Shown piece by piece: positions 40,122 to 50,543 of a DNA stretch of 64,000 nt (positions are counted from its first letter, which is position 1; each line of letters begins with the position of its first letter). The position numbers and the translations under genes were made by a program. Source of the stretch: an uncultured Acinetobacter sp. (GTDB lineage Bacteria > Pseudomonadota > Gammaproteobacteria > Pseudomonadales > Moraxellaceae); contig NZ_CANLSL010000005.1 in NCBI RefSeq assembly GCF_947493735.1, forward strand, positions 62,001 through 126,000, in the 5' to 3' direction. The notes under the pieces were generated by a model. The model searched no databases, was not told where the DNA came from, and was given only the letters and a program-made list of their open reading frames with translations.

Positions 40122-41204
40122 TTATGCAACCAAGTTATCTTGAATTGACTGAATCAATTGCGATTGCTCAAAATCTTTAGTAATCACCGCCTCACCCAAG
40201 CACTTCAATAAAACCAGACGAAGCTGACCATTTAATACTTTTTTATCATGCGCCATATACCCCAAAAACTCATCAATAGGAATCTTCGGACTTGCAATTG
40301 GCAGATTAGCTTGAATCAATACATCTTTTACACGAGCGACATCTTCTGCTGAAATCCACCCTAGTTGCTCAGATAACGATGCCGCCATCACCATACCTGT
40401 CGCCACAGCCTCTCCATGCAGCCAATTCCCATAGCCCATATAGGATTCTATTGCATGCCCATAGGTATGACCTAAATTCAGTAGCGCTCGTTCACCTTTT
40501 TCGGTTTCATCATTCGCTACAATTCGCGCCTTATGCGCACAACACCGATAAACTGCTTCAGCAAGAACTTCACGATCTCGATCTAGCAATTTCGACATAT
40601 TTTGCTCAAGCCAAATTAAAAACTCAACATCACCCAATAGCGCATATTTAATAACTTCAGCCAGACCTGCAGATAACTCACGATCAGGCAACGTATCAAG
40701 TACAGCCATATCCGCAATCACAGCTTCTGGCTGCTTAAATGCACCGATCATGTTCTTTCCAAGTGGGTGGTTTATACCAGTTTTTCCCCCAACACTTGAG
40801 TCTACCTGCGAAAGCAAGGTGGTTGGAATCTGAATAAAATTGACACCACGTTGAAAAGACGCCGCAGCATAACCCGCCATATCACCGATCACGCCACCAC
40901 CCAAAGCAACTACCGTACAATCACGATTGAAGCCAGCTTCTAACAGTGCATCAAAGATCAGGTGTAGATTTTGAAAGTCTTTATACTTTTCGCCATCGGG
41001 CAGAATACATGTTGCAACCGTTCTACCCATCATCTGAAACTGCTTTAGATAATGTGCTAAATAAAGTTCGGCGACCGTCGTATTGGTCACGATCATCACT
41101 TGCTGTGACTTAAGGTATTGATGTAATAATTTTGAACCATCTAACTGATGACCAATAAAAATCGGATAGCGACGTTCGCCCAACTCAACAAATAAGGTTT
41201 GCAT
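40122..41204 (-). CDS. aroB: 3-dehydroquinate synthase
   Basis: Second step of the shikimate pathway, NAD and metal-dependent. The 360-aa protein shows the NAD-binding [38 protein letters not shown], and metal-ligand blocks [10 protein letters not shown] and HGEAVATGM. It follows aroK by 36 nt in the pilMNOPQ-aroK-aroB-SPOR gene string. Confidence 0.96.
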   Translation of the reverse strand: MQTLFVELGERRYPIFIGHQLDGSKLLHQYLKSQQVMIVTNTTVAELYLAHYLKQFQMMGRTVATCILPDGEKYKDFQNLHLIFDALLEAGFNRDCTVVALGGGVIGDMAGYAAASFQRGVNFIQIPTTLLSQVDSSVGGKTGINHPLGKNMIGAFKQPEAVIADMAVLDTLPDRELSAGLAEVIKYALLGDVEFLIWLEQNMSKLLDRDREVLAEAVYRCCAHKARIVANDETEKGERALLNLGHTYGHAIESYMGYGNWLHGEAVATGMVMAASLSEQLGWISAEDVARVKDVLIQANLPIASPKIPIDEFLGYMAHDKKVLNGQLRLVLLKCLGEAVITKDFEQSQLIQSIQDNLVA

Positions 41205-41240
41205 GGATGACTTTCATTTCTAACAATTTATAACTAAACG

Positions 41241-41792
41241 CTATGGTAACGGATTTTCAAGAATTAGTTGTAAAATCTTTTGCGCTAAATCACGCGCAGT
41301 GCCTTGGTGCGTTTCAACAACAAAATGCGCCACTTCTCGATATAGTGGATCACGCTCCGCCAAGAGATTTTGAAGTTTTTGTTCTGGATTGTCTACCTGT
41401 AACAATGGCCGATTGCGATCACGGTAGGTACGAAGCAATTGAATATCGACTGAAGTCTTCAAATAAATAGTAATGCCACGATGATGTAGATGCTGACGAT
41501 TTTCAGGTTGAGTGACTGCACCACCACCTGTAGCAAGGACTAAATTTTTTTTATTGGTTAAGTCAGCAATGACATTTTTTTCACGCAATCGGAAACCAAG
41601 CTCACCTTCCTTTTCAAAAATCCAAGGAATGTTGGCACCTGTACGCGCTTCGATCTCATGATCACTATCCATAAAGTCGCGACCCAGCAGTTCTGCTAAG
41701 TGGCGACCTATGGTGGTTTTTCCTGCGCCCATCGGACCGACCAAATAAATATTTGGTAAATCCAGCGCATCTTTATGACTACTACTCAACAA
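41241..41792 (-). CDS. aroK: Shikimate kinase
   Basis: Phosphorylates shikimate at O3. The 183-aa protein has the P-loop GPMGAGKTT (residues 19-27), the shikimate-binding FMDSDHEIEARTG and LRLREK-like GFRLREKNVI, and the GGGAV segment. Located between pilQ and aroB, the classical pilQ-aroK-aroB junction of gammaproteobacteria. Confidence 0.96.
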   Translation of the reverse strand: MLSSSHKDALDLPNIYLVGPMGAGKTTIGRHLAELLGRDFMDSDHEIEARTGANIPWIFEKEGELGFRLREKNVIADLTNKKNLVLATGGGAVTQPENRQHLHHRGITIYLKTSVDIQLLRTYRDRNRPLLQVDNPEQKLQNLLAERDPLYREVAHFVVETHQGTARDLAQKILQLILENPLP

Positions 41793-41830
41793 ACACCTTC
41801 AGTGTTTTAAAATCGCTATTAAAAGATAGT

Positions 41831-44020
41831 TTAACGATTTACCGTGCTATTGTCAGTGACAATTCGTGGTGTGACAAAAATTAATAACTCATCGCGGTTA
41901 TCAACCTTCGATGTAGTTTTAAATAAATTACCCACAATAGGCAGATCACCAAAGAACGGAACTTTAGTCACATTATTACCATTTACCGTTTCAAATACAC
42001 CACCAAGCACAACGGTTTCACCATTACTCACCAAAACATTGGTTTCAATCTGGTTTTTATCAATTGTCAATTCACCATTTGGTGCTGGTGCGCCTGGTGC
42101 ATCTTTGGCAATACTAAGCTGCATACTGACTTTACCATCAGGAGTAATACTCGGTGTAACATCTAAGGTCAAAGTTGCATCAATAAATTCTATTTTAGGT
42201 ACAGCATTTGCCCCCGCACCTGAAGACGATTGGTATGGAATTTGTGTACCCGATTTAATCGATGCTTTTTGCTTATCTGCTGTCAGGACTTTTGGCGTAG
42301 AGACAATTTCAGTCAAACCATCTGCTTCAGATGCAGAAAGCTCTAAATCCAACATAAAGTCAGACAAACTAATTAAACCAAACGCAATACGACCAGCTGG
42401 ATTTGCCACACCCAAATCTACATTAAGATTTTGAGGACGTTCAATTTCATAAGTATACTGACCCGTTTTATTATCAAGCGTAGGCTTACGCAAGTTCCAC
42501 AATGTAGTATCACTACCACCTACCAACAAATCATTATTATTCGTAATACCTTGAGACAATACACCCCACTTCACACCGAATGCCTTACTAAAGTCATTGG
42601 ATGCACGCACGATACGGGCTTCGATCATCACTTGCTTCACAGGGACATCGATGAGTTCGATCATCTTGCGAATTTCATCGATCTTTTGTGCGGTATCATT
42701 GACGATCAAGGTATTGGTACGAATGTCACTCGATACCGATCCACGAGGACTGAGTAGATTCCCTGCCAGCTCATCGTTATTAACTGTATTCTGATTACTG
42801 CTACCAGAAGTCGAACCATTTTTACGCTCGGTAATCAGCTTCTCAACATCCGCCACTTTGGCATAATTTAACTGAATATAATCAGTCTGAATCGGTGCCA
42901 ATTTCACGCTTTGCGCAATGGCTTTTGCTTCGTCTTCTTCTGCCTTGATTAGCTCTGCAACTGGGGCAATCCAAATCACGTTGCCGTTACGACGCTTGTC
43001 GAGGTTTTTGCTTTTGAGAATAATATCAAGTGCTTGATCCCAAGGCACATCTTTTAAGCGAATGGTGATTTGACCTTGTACAGAATCCGCAGCCACCATG
43101 TTGACATTGGTAAAGTCGGCAAGTAACTGTAACACACGACGCACTTCAATATCTTGGAAGTCTAATGAGATTTTTTTGCCGTTATAGGTTTGTGGTGCAC
43201 GGATCATCGAGGCAGTTGAATTATCCACAGGACGTTTCACGCTAATGGTCAGCTTATCTTCAGCTTGGTAAGCCATATATTCATAGCTACCACTTGGCTG
43301 AATCACAATCACACCATTACTGCCTTCATTGTACGCATCAATGGTATTCACAGGCGTTGCGAAATCACCCACATTTAGACGACGAGCCAAATGCGCAGGA
43401 ACTTTTGTTCCAAGCATACGCACCACAACTTTACTACCTTGCTGCTGTACATCGACAGGTGCATGTGCACTACCCAACTCGATATTTACCAAACCCTCAC
43501 CTTGAGCGCCACGCTCAAAGCCAATATTGGTCAAACCCATATTCTGTTGTTGTGTCGCCTGCGCAACATTTGTTGGCAATGCGACATTTTCACGAATTTC
43601 AGGTGCGACTTTGAGAATAAATGTATTGCCTTCAGTACGTGTGGTAAAGGCACCATGATCTTTAAGATTAATCGTTAGACGAGAACGCTCAGTATCTTCA
43701 AGCACTTCTACACTGCCAATTTCTGTGGTATTGACAGAAACATTATTGCCAACAGAGTTGGTCGCACCCTCGAAATCAAGAATTAAACGAGACGGCGACT
43801 CCAATTGATATGCTTTCGGTTGCACCGGCAAGCCATTAAACATCACACGTAATTCTGTACCTTGATCCGCCGTTGACATTGGCACAACTTGAGTAATCGC
43901 AACTTGCGCACTCACGACTTGAACCACCCCACATGCCACAGCCGACATTACAAATCTTTTCATGGTGAGTTGCATATTCATTACAGTCCCCATTTCACCC
44001 ACTAATTTCATTATATTCAT
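41831..44020 (-). CDS. pilQ: Type IV pilus secretin PilQ
   Basis: Outer-membrane channel for the pilus, 729 aa. A signal peptide ends about VSAQ (residue 39; the N-region is long, and an internal ATG before KRFVMSAV could be the true start). AMIN domains (about 45-260) are followed by STN/N0 (KKISLDFQDIEVRRVLQLLADFTNVNMV), an N1/KH-like domain, and the secretin core (VIEARIVRASNDFSKAFGVKWG ... VPFFGDLPIVGNLFK ... ELLIFVTPRIV). A GGGAAGA site lies 10 nt before the ATG at 44020. Last pil gene of the operon. Confidence 0.95.
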   Translation of the reverse strand: MNIMKLVGEMGTVMNMQLTMKRFVMSAVACGVVQVVSAQVAITQVVPMSTADQGTELRVMFNGLPVQPKAYQLESPSRLILDFEGATNSVGNNVSVNTTEIGSVEVLEDTERSRLTINLKDHGAFTTRTEGNTFILKVAPEIRENVALPTNVAQATQQQNMGLTNIGFERGAQGEGLVNIELGSAHAPVDVQQQGSKVVVRMLGTKVPAHLARRLNVGDFATPVNTIDAYNEGSNGVIVIQPSGSYEYMAYQAEDKLTISVKRPVDNSTASMIRAPQTYNGKKISLDFQDIEVRRVLQLLADFTNVNMVAADSVQGQITIRLKDVPWDQALDIILKSKNLDKRRNGNVIWIAPVAELIKAEEDEAKAIAQSVKLAPIQTDYIQLNYAKVADVEKLITERKNGSTSGSSNQNTVNNDELAGNLLSPRGSVSSDIRTNTLIVNDTAQKIDEIRKMIELIDVPVKQVMIEARIVRASNDFSKAFGVKWGVLSQGITNNNDLLVGGSDTTLWNLRKPTLDNKTGQYTYEIERPQNLNVDLGVANPAGRIAFGLISLSDFMLDLELSASEADGLTEIVSTPKVLTADKQKASIKSGTQIPYQSSSGAGANAVPKIEFIDATLTLDVTPSITPDGKVSMQLSIAKDAPGAPAPNGELTIDKNQIETNVLVSNGETVVLGGVFETVNGNNVTKVPFFGDLPIVGNLFKTTSKVDNRDELLIFVTPRIVTDNSTVNR

Positions 44021-44037
44021 TTCTTAATCTTCCCTTA

Positions 44038-44574
44038 TCAAGTTTCACCATGCAAAATCAAAGTACGCGGACGTTCGATATAGCCGTCCTGCCCGTCTGG
44101 CACTATTTCTAATAGTGAAATTTGATTCGGATTAATCGCCACAATGCGTCCATGGTTTTTACCCATATAACTACCAATTTGTACTCGTTCAATTTCTCCA
44201 GCAGGAGATTGAATTAAGGCAACAATGCGCCCTGAAGCACTGGTCATCGTTCCCTTCATCAACAACTCTTCGAGTGTGTACTCTTCAAGCGGTTGAGTTG
44301 GGCGCCCTAAGTTTGGATAAACTCGTTTCCCTGCCATGACCCGAAGCTCACGTGCAATACTGGTCGGTACGAATGGGCTTTTTGCACCAAAACTTGAATA
44401 AGCATAGCTTGGCACAGGGGTAAATACTGGCGGCGGCTCAATCGGCAACGGTATTGCATTGCGAATTTCGTCCATTTTAGTGTGTACTTCATCGACACGT
44501 GACTCACAACCAGCCAAGGCGAGTATCGATGCAACAACTAATGTTGATTTAATCAGAGCGCTTTGATTTCTCAT
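44038..44574 (-). CDS. pilP: Type IV pilus inner-membrane lipoprotein PilP
   Basis: A 178-aa lipoprotein (lipobox LALAGC, Cys23) that links the PilNO dimer to PilQ. The C-terminal beta domain (LEEYTLEELLMKGTMTSASGRIVALIQSPAGEIERVQIGSYMGKNHGRIVAI) is typical. It overlaps pilO by 4 nt and precedes pilQ by 17 nt. Confidence 0.93.
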   Translation of the reverse strand: MRNQSALIKSTLVVASILALAGCESRVDEVHTKMDEIRNAIPLPIEPPPVFTPVPSYAYSSFGAKSPFVPTSIARELRVMAGKRVYPNLGRPTQPLEEYTLEELLMKGTMTSASGRIVALIQSPAGEIERVQIGSYMGKNHGRIVAINPNQISLLEIVPDGQDGYIERPRTLILHGET

Positions 44575-45272
44575 TGTTTCAGCTCCTCATTTTTTTCATC
44601 CGCAATTTCAAGCTCAGACATGTAGCGATAGGTTTTCGCCTTAGCTTCCATCTTTAATTGAGGCACTTCACTACCTGCACCTTTTTCAGTGCTTACCGTG
44701 AAGTCATGCAAAGTCACAATACGAGGCAATGCCGCAACAGAACTTACAAAAGCGCCCATGCTGTGGTAATTACCATGAACTTGCATATCGATTGGTAATT
44801 CAATAAAGACCTCTTGTTTCACTTCAGGTTGTAGCTTAATGTTTTTAAACTCAAGACCTGAAGACACACCCGCCATATTGATATCTTCAACCAAGCCTGG
44901 AATTTCAGTCTCTTTCGGAAGTTGCTCAAGCTGTTGATTGAATTGCACTTCCATTAATTCCACTTGCTGTTTGTATTGCAACAAGTTACGCAGTTTCGAA
45001 TCTTTATCACGAAACTCATTGAGCAGATTCGCTTCTTGCGCTTCAGCATTGGCAATATCTTCACGAACGCCCTTAATCGCTAGAAAGTATGCTGCAATTA
45101 ATATCAACAGCAGAATAAACACATATACCGTCACTTTAACCGATGTTGGCCAAGCGCCGATATTATCCATATCCATTTGTTGTAGCTGTTGAACATAACG
45201 TTCAAAAGAAAAGCCTTTTTTCTTGGTTGGCTCAAACTCATCCATTTGATTTACATTATTATCCAAACTCAT
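44571..45272 (-). CDS. pilO: Type IV pilus alignment protein PilO
   Basis: A 233-aa bitopic membrane protein: cytoplasmic N-terminus, one helix (about residues 46-66), a periplasmic coiled coil and a ferredoxin-like domain that pairs with PilN. Overlaps pilN and pilP by 4 nt each (ATGA). Confidence 0.92.
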   Translation of the reverse strand: MSLDNNVNQMDEFEPTKKKGFSFERYVQQLQQMDMDNIGAWPTSVKVTVYVFILLLILIAAYFLAIKGVREDIANAEAQEANLLNEFRDKDSKLRNLLQYKQQVELMEVQFNQQLEQLPKETEIPGLVEDINMAGVSSGLEFKNIKLQPEVKQEVFIELPIDMQVHGNYHSMGAFVSSVAALPRIVTLHDFTVSTEKGAGSEVPQLKMEAKAKTYRYMSELEIADEKNEELKQ

Positions 45273-45892
45273 GGCGCCACCTTCATTTCTTCAGGCATGG
45301 TATCTGTCGATACTGTGCTGTATTCATCCAAGTCCACAGTCACATCAAACACGCCATAAGCATCTTCTTCACGTGGGAGCACTGCACCTTGTTGTACTGG
45401 CTTCACTTCCACAGCTTCAAAAGAGTTCATAAATGCATTTCTAAACCATGGAGATGCATCTAAGTTCCGCAAAAAGTCTGAGACCACATTTGGATCTTGC
45501 GCCTTACCTTTTAATGTAAATTTATTTTCTTTACGAGAAAACTCCGTCACATACATATTTGATGGCGTAAGTTTTGCCAACTCATCAAAAACATGCACAA
45601 TGACTGGACGCACACCTTGCAAGTCTTGAATCAGCTTCATACGCTCAACAATCTGCTCTTTACGCTCTTGCAAGCCATCCAGTTCTTTTAACTGACGATC
45701 TAATTGTTGATTGGCAGCCACTACGGCCTGATTGGCATCATTTTGATCTTGCAGTTGATTGTTAAAAAACAACCAAATCAATCCCGACAAGACCACCCCA
45801 AGCAATGCAACTGCACCGCTAATTGCAAAAAATTCTTTTTTTCGCCGCTCTCGAAGCGCTTCACGCCATGGCAGCAGGTTTATTTTAGCCAT
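45269..45892 (-). CDS. pilN: Type IV pilus alignment protein PilN
   Basis: A 207-aa bitopic protein. The N-terminal MAKINLLPWREALRERRKKEF is the conserved PilM-binding INLLPWR motif, followed by a membrane helix (about 23-45), a coiled coil and a periplasmic ferredoxin-like domain. Overlaps pilM by 1 nt and pilO by 4 nt. Confidence 0.94.
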   Translation of the reverse strand: MAKINLLPWREALRERRKKEFFAISGAVALLGVVLSGLIWLFFNNQLQDQNDANQAVVAANQQLDRQLKELDGLQERKEQIVERMKLIQDLQGVRPVIVHVFDELAKLTPSNMYVTEFSRKENKFTLKGKAQDPNVVSDFLRNLDASPWFRNAFMNSFEAVEVKPVQQGAVLPREEDAYGVFDVTVDLDEYSTVSTDTMPEEMKVAP

Positions 45893-46953
45893 TAATCAAA
45901 ACTCCTTAACGCCAAGCCACATGCCACCAATAATGATGACGCATTACGTTCTATTTTTTTTGCGTCGACTTGGGGCGCATACCCCATTCTTAAAAATGGA
46001 TTTGCCAAAGTCACACGATAACCCAAGTTATCTTGTAAAAGTTTCGACAACCCAGGAATTTGCGCACCACCACCTGCAAGTAAGAGGTGATCGATTTCAG
46101 AATATTGTGACGATGAAAAGAAGAATTGTAATGAACGCGCTGCTTGTTGTGCTAACCCAACCATAAACGGATAAAGCACTTCAGTTTCATAATCATCAGG
46201 CAAATTGCGCTCTTCTTTGGCATAGGTCGCTTCTTCCAGACCTAGCCCGTAGCGCTGTTGAATTTCATGGGTCAGTTGTTTACCACCAAAGCTTTGCTCA
46301 CGACTATAAATAACTTCACCTTGATGCAAAACTGTAAGCGTAGTTTGCGAATGACCTATATCTAATACACCAACCAACTTCGTTCCAATTGGCAAACTAT
46401 CTGAAATTAAAGCATATGCTCGTTCCAATGCATAAGAGTCGACATCCATGATTTTCGGCTTTAATCCAGCCAACTCAATCACTTCAGATCGATTTTCAAC
46501 ATTTTCACTACGAGTTGCAACTAATAGGACATCAACATGATTAGGATTTTTTTCATTAATTCTTATAATTTCAAAATCTAGACTAACTTCATCTAATGGG
46601 TACGGAATGTATTGTTCTGCATCCATACGGATCTGAACCTCACGTTCATCATCCCCCATGTCTGCATCCATTTCGATGACTTTGGTGATAACCGTAACTG
46701 TAGGTACAGCAGCAGCAACTTCCTTGGTACTTGGATTCGCAAGATTATAGACACGCTCTAAAATTTCACCCACACTTTCCGCTTGCATGATGTTTTTATC
46801 CAACACATCATTCTCAGCCAATGGCAGTGTCCCAAACGCTTCGACCTGATACTTTCCATCTTTACGACCAAGCTGAATAAGCTTTACAGAAGTAGAACCA
46901 ATGTCTACACCTATAACACCCCTTGATGATTTAGAATTTAACTTGAACACCAT
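45892..46953 (-). CDS. pilM: Type IV pilus assembly protein PilM
   Basis: A 353-aa cytoplasmic actin/FtsA-like ATPase-fold protein that binds the PilN N-terminus. Nucleotide-binding phosphate loops are seen in GVIGVDIGSTSVKLIQL and VGVLDIGHSQTTLTVL, and the adenosine-type LLAGGGAQIPGLSKLL is near the C-terminus. First gene of pilMNOPQ, divergent from ponA with 149 nt between them. Confidence 0.95.
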   Translation of the reverse strand: MVFKLNSKSSRGVIGVDIGSTSVKLIQLGRKDGKYQVEAFGTLPLAENDVLDKNIMQAESVGEILERVYNLANPSTKEVAAAVPTVTVITKVIEMDADMGDDEREVQIRMDAEQYIPYPLDEVSLDFEIIRINEKNPNHVDVLLVATRSENVENRSEVIELAGLKPKIMDVDSYALERAYALISDSLPIGTKLVGVLDIGHSQTTLTVLHQGEVIYSREQSFGGKQLTHEIQQRYGLGLEEATYAKEERNLPDDYETEVLYPFMVGLAQQAARSLQFFFSSSQYSEIDHLLLAGGGAQIPGLSKLLQDNLGYRVTLANPFLRMGYAPQVDAKKIERNASSLLVACGLALRSFD

Positions 46954-47102
46954 TCTATTCCCTATTGTTTTTTATCCCCATGTTCGATTATGCACTATTT
47001 TTTTTACAGTGAGTAGCATTTTGTTACTAACAATATTAAGAGTTAACAGTTATACTTACTATTTTCCAACACACCCCAATTACCCATTAAAACCTACTTA
47101 TT

Positions 47103-49763
47103 ATGAAAATGCTATCCTCTCAGGGAAAGATTCATCCTTTTTTTGCAATCTTGATTTTAATCCTGCTTGTTATCCCGATGGCATTCTATGGCATGTATCT
47201 TTATATTGCGCCATCGCTTCCAAATATGAGTAGCTTGCAAAAAGCCCCACTGGAAAAACCACTGCAAATTTATACCAAAGATGACGTACTCATTGCAGAA
47301 TTTGGCGATAGACTTTCAATTCCTGTGAAGTATGAAGATATTCCCCAAGATGTGATTTATGCATTTCTTGCTGCAGAAGATTCTGCATTTTTTGAACACA
47401 GTGGCGTGAGTTTAAAAGGACTTGGGCGTGCTGTCAGCGAAACCATCAGTGGTTCATCACAAACTGGTGGCTCAACCATTACCATGCAGGTGGCTAAAAA
47501 TTATTATTTATCTCCTGAACGCACACTGCGCCGTAAATTGACTGAGATTTTTTTAGCACGAAAAATTGAACAAAATCTACCTAAAGAAGAAATCTTCACT
47601 TTATATGTCAATAAAATTTTCTTAGGAAAAAACGCTTACGGCATTCAAGCCGCCGCACGAATTTATTACAATAAAAGCTTAGAACAACTGACTTTGGCTG
47701 AAAAAGCCATGATTGCTGGCTTACCCAAAGCACCCTCAAAATACAATCCCGTTGCCAATCCTGAACGTGCTCTTGAACGACGCAATTGGATTTTAGGACG
47801 CATGTTGCAACTCGGTTATATCAACCAGAAGCAATACGAGATTGCAATTGCCGAGCCGATTCGACTCAAGCTCCTAGATCGAAAAGTTCAAACCAAATAT
47901 CCTTATCTTGCAGAACTGACTCGCCGTGAATTGGTAGATCGCTTTGGCAAACATGTCATTAACTCAGGATTTAAAGTTTACACCACTGTCACGAGCTACC
48001 GCCAAGAAACAGCAGAAGAAGCTGTCCGAGATGGACTAGAAGCTTATGATCGCCGTCATGGCTGGCGTGGTGCGGAAGCACACGACAAACCATTAAAAGA
48101 CTTTTTTATCGTCGGCGACATGCACCCTGCCCAAGTTATTAAAGTGAATAATAGTAGCTTTGAAGCAATGCTCAAAGATGGCAAAACGGTCACGATCCCT
48201 TGGTCTGGTATGAATTGGGTGCGCCTATATCGTAATGCCAACAATCCAGGACCTGCCGCAGGAAATGCTTCGCAAATCGTCAAAGTCAATGATATTGTTC
48301 GACTTCGCCCCAATGCGGATAAAAGTGCTTGGCGCTTAACACAAATTCCAAAAGTACAAGGGCAGTTGGTGGCGATCAACCCAAACAATGGCGCACTCGA
48401 AGCCGTCGTTGGTGGCTATAATTTTTATTATTCAAAATTCAACCGCGCAACCCAAGGCTGGCGTCAACCAGGATCTACCATTAAGCCTTTCGTATATGCG
48501 CTTGCACTTGAACGCGGCATGACACCATACACGATGGTAGACGACAACCCAATTCGCATTGGAAAATGGTCTCCTCGCAACTCAGATGGTCGTTACCTCG
48601 GACGTATTACTTTGCGCCGTGCTTTATACCTCTCTCGAAATACGGTTTCTGTCAGATTGCTACAAAATGTAGGCATTGAGCGCACACGCCAATTTTTGAT
48701 GGATATTGGTCTACATGATGATCAAATTCCACGCAACTATACTATCGCGCTTGGTACACCACAGGTCTTACCGCTTCAAATGGCAACAGGCTATGCAACG
48801 TTTGCTAATGGTGGCTATCGAGTACAGCCCTATTTTATTGACCGTATTGAAGACGGTTTTGGTGAAACAATATTTAAGGCAGATCCTGCATACGCATGTA
48901 TCAGCTGTGTTTCTGATTCATCGGGCACAAAAGCGCAAGTAGAGGTCGACGAGAATAATCTCGTTGCAGAAGAAGTTACTGAGATCACCAATGATTCATC
49001 TGGTAAAATTACCAATAATCAAACGACTGCACCAACCACCACACAAAGTAATCAATTTGCAGGTCAATATCGCCAAGCCGATCGTATTTTAAAATCAAGC
49101 TCAGCATTTGATATGGCTAACATTTTACGTGATGTCATCCAACATGGTACTGGACGTGCAGCACTACGTATTGGTCGAAGTGATTTAGGCGGAAAAACTG
49201 GTACCACCAATGATGCAAAAGATGCTTGGTTTGCAGGATTTAATGGCAATTTAGTTGCTGTCGCATGGGTTGGCTTTGATGCTCCAAGCACACTAGGACG
49301 TCGTGAATACGGTGGCGTTGCCGCACTACCGATTTGGATCAACTTTATGGCAGGTGCATTAAAGAATGAACCACACGCATGGGTGAAATTAGATAAAAAC
49401 GCAGATGATACAGTGAGCGAATTATTCGATCAAACTGGAAATCTTGCAGAAGCACGTCGTCAGCAACGTGAAACACCACCACTTGCTCGACCACTTTATC
49501 GTCCTGCACCGCAAACCACGCTAGATTCATTAATTGCACGCTTTCAACAAGACTTCCAAGACGATGTGACAGATCAACCACTGACTACAGAAAGTGACGC
49601 ACCTCCTGCGCTAAATTTACCGAATACACCAACTCAAGCACCGTCAACGCAAGCAACACTGCCGAATAACTCAGGCAATGCTTCGCCACCACCAACTAGC
49701 ACGCCTACTCCACAACAAAATAATGGCAATAACGCGCAAGCAAATCCAAACAGTATCTTCTAA
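47103..49763 (+). CDS. ponA: Penicillin-binding protein 1A
   Basis: Bifunctional murein glycosyltransferase/transpeptidase, 886 aa. One membrane helix (about 12-34); GT51 domain with catalytic Glu92 in AAEDSAFFEHSG and GGSTITMQVAKN; OB-like insert; transpeptidase with Ser458 in RQPGSTIKPF, the SRN motif (YLSRNTVS) and KTGTT (GGKTGTTNDAKDAWFAGF). The C-terminal about 70 residues are Pro/Thr/Asn/Gln-rich and probably disordered. Divergent from pilMNOPQ, a widely conserved neighbourhood. Confidence 0.96.
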   Translation: MKMLSSQGKIHPFFAILILILLVIPMAFYGMYLYIAPSLPNMSSLQKAPLEKPLQIYTKDDVLIAEFGDRLSIPVKYEDIPQDVIYAFLAAEDSAFFEHSGVSLKGLGRAVSETISGSSQTGGSTITMQVAKNYYLSPERTLRRKLTEIFLARKIEQNLPKEEIFTLYVNKIFLGKNAYGIQAAARIYYNKSLEQLTLAEKAMIAGLPKAPSKYNPVANPERALERRNWILGRMLQLGYINQKQYEIAIAEPIRLKLLDRKVQTKYPYLAELTRRELVDRFGKHVINSGFKVYTTVTSYRQETAEEAVRDGLEAYDRRHGWRGAEAHDKPLKDFFIVGDMHPAQVIKVNNSSFEAMLKDGKTVTIPWSGMNWVRLYRNANNPGPAAGNASQIVKVNDIVRLRPNADKSAWRLTQIPKVQGQLVAINPNNGALEAVVGGYNFYYSKFNRATQGWRQPGSTIKPFVYALALERGMTPYTMVDDNPIRIGKWSPRNSDGRYLGRITLRRALYLSRNTVSVRLLQNVGIERTRQFLMDIGLHDDQIPRNYTIALGTPQVLPLQMATGYATFANGGYRVQPYFIDRIEDGFGETIFKADPAYACISCVSDSSGTKAQVEVDENNLVAEEVTEITNDSSGKITNNQTTAPTTTQSNQFAGQYRQADRILKSSSAFDMANILRDVIQHGTGRAALRIGRSDLGGKTGTTNDAKDAWFAGFNGNLVAVAWVGFDAPSTLGRREYGGVAALPIWINFMAGALKNEPHAWVKLDKNADDTVSELFDQTGNLAEARRQQRETPPLARPLYRPAPQTTLDSLIARFQQDFQDDVTDQPLTTESDAPPALNLPNTPTQAPSTQATLPNNSGNASPPPTSTPTPQQNNGNNAQANPNSIF

Positions 49764-49790
49764 TCAGGATTTACATTTACCCTCAACAGT

Positions 49791-49820
49791 AAAAAGCCCA
49801 TTCATATGAATGGGCTTTTT
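49791..49820. terminator. Bidirectional terminator between ponA and mlaC
   Basis: A 30-bp perfect palindrome (AAAAAGCCCATTCAT / ATGAATGGGCTTTTT) between convergent genes, with A/T tails for both directions. Confidence 0.9.
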
Positions 49821-49848
49821 AATATCAATCGCTTATTTGACGCTTAGC

Positions 49849-50526
49849 TTATTTACTACCTGCTTCTGCATTTGGTTTAAAGCTCGCAATCGCTTTATCA
49901 ATATTGCCACCGCTTTGCTGTACGTTCGCTTTAAACTGGTCACGGAAAGTCAACGCCATATCAATACCACTTACATTGATGTTGCGGATTTTCCATTGAT
50001 TATTTTTGTCGATCAACTGAAAGCTTACTGGAATCTTATTGCCATTATTGGCTTTAAAATCCATTGTGACTATAGGATATTTTGCACCAGTATTTCGATA
50101 TGGACGCAATGTATAACCTTCATTATTATATTGCGCCAAACCTTTGGCATAGGTCTTAATTACGCTATCACGGAAGTTTTTGGTAAAACGACCACGTTGC
50201 TCTGCCGTACTGTATTGATTTGAATAGTATTGCCCCATCACTAGACGCGAAAAACCTTGCACATCAACATGTGGTTCAATATTTTGCGCCACGATTTTGT
50301 TGATCAAAGTATTATTATTAAGGTTTGCTTTGTTTTGCTTCAGCTCAACAATTAGCTTATCAGAAATACGTTTTACGAAGTCTGATGGTGCTTCTGATGG
50401 TGCAGCAAAAGCCATTGAACTCGCCAACATACCTGCGAGTGACAAACTTAATGTCGCTGTTTTTATTGTCACTGCTTTTGCTGTAACTGCTTCTTTGACA
50501 ACTGCTTTCATGAAAGTCATGTTCAT
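49849..50526 (-). CDS. mlaC: Periplasmic phospholipid-binding protein MlaC
   Basis: A 225-aa Ttg2D/MlaC protein that shuttles phospholipids between outer and inner membrane. The signal peptide is unusually long (about 42 residues, cleaved near SMAFAA). The mature part shows FVKRISDKLIVELKQ, HVDVQGFSRLVMGQYY and the late DMALTFRDQFKANVQQSGGNIDKAI, all typical. AGGAG lies 5 nt before the ATG. Last gene of the operon here: no STAS-domain mlaB follows. Confidence 0.94.
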   Translation of the reverse strand: MNMTFMKAVVKEAVTAKAVTIKTATLSLSLAGMLASSMAFAAPSEAPSDFVKRISDKLIVELKQNKANLNNNTLINKIVAQNIEPHVDVQGFSRLVMGQYYSNQYSTAEQRGRFTKNFRDSVIKTYAKGLAQYNNEGYTLRPYRNTGAKYPIVTMDFKANNGNKIPVSFQLIDKNNQWKIRNINVSGIDMALTFRDQFKANVQQSGGNIDKAIASFKPNAEAGSK

Positions 50527-50543
50527 TCACTCCTAACTATTCA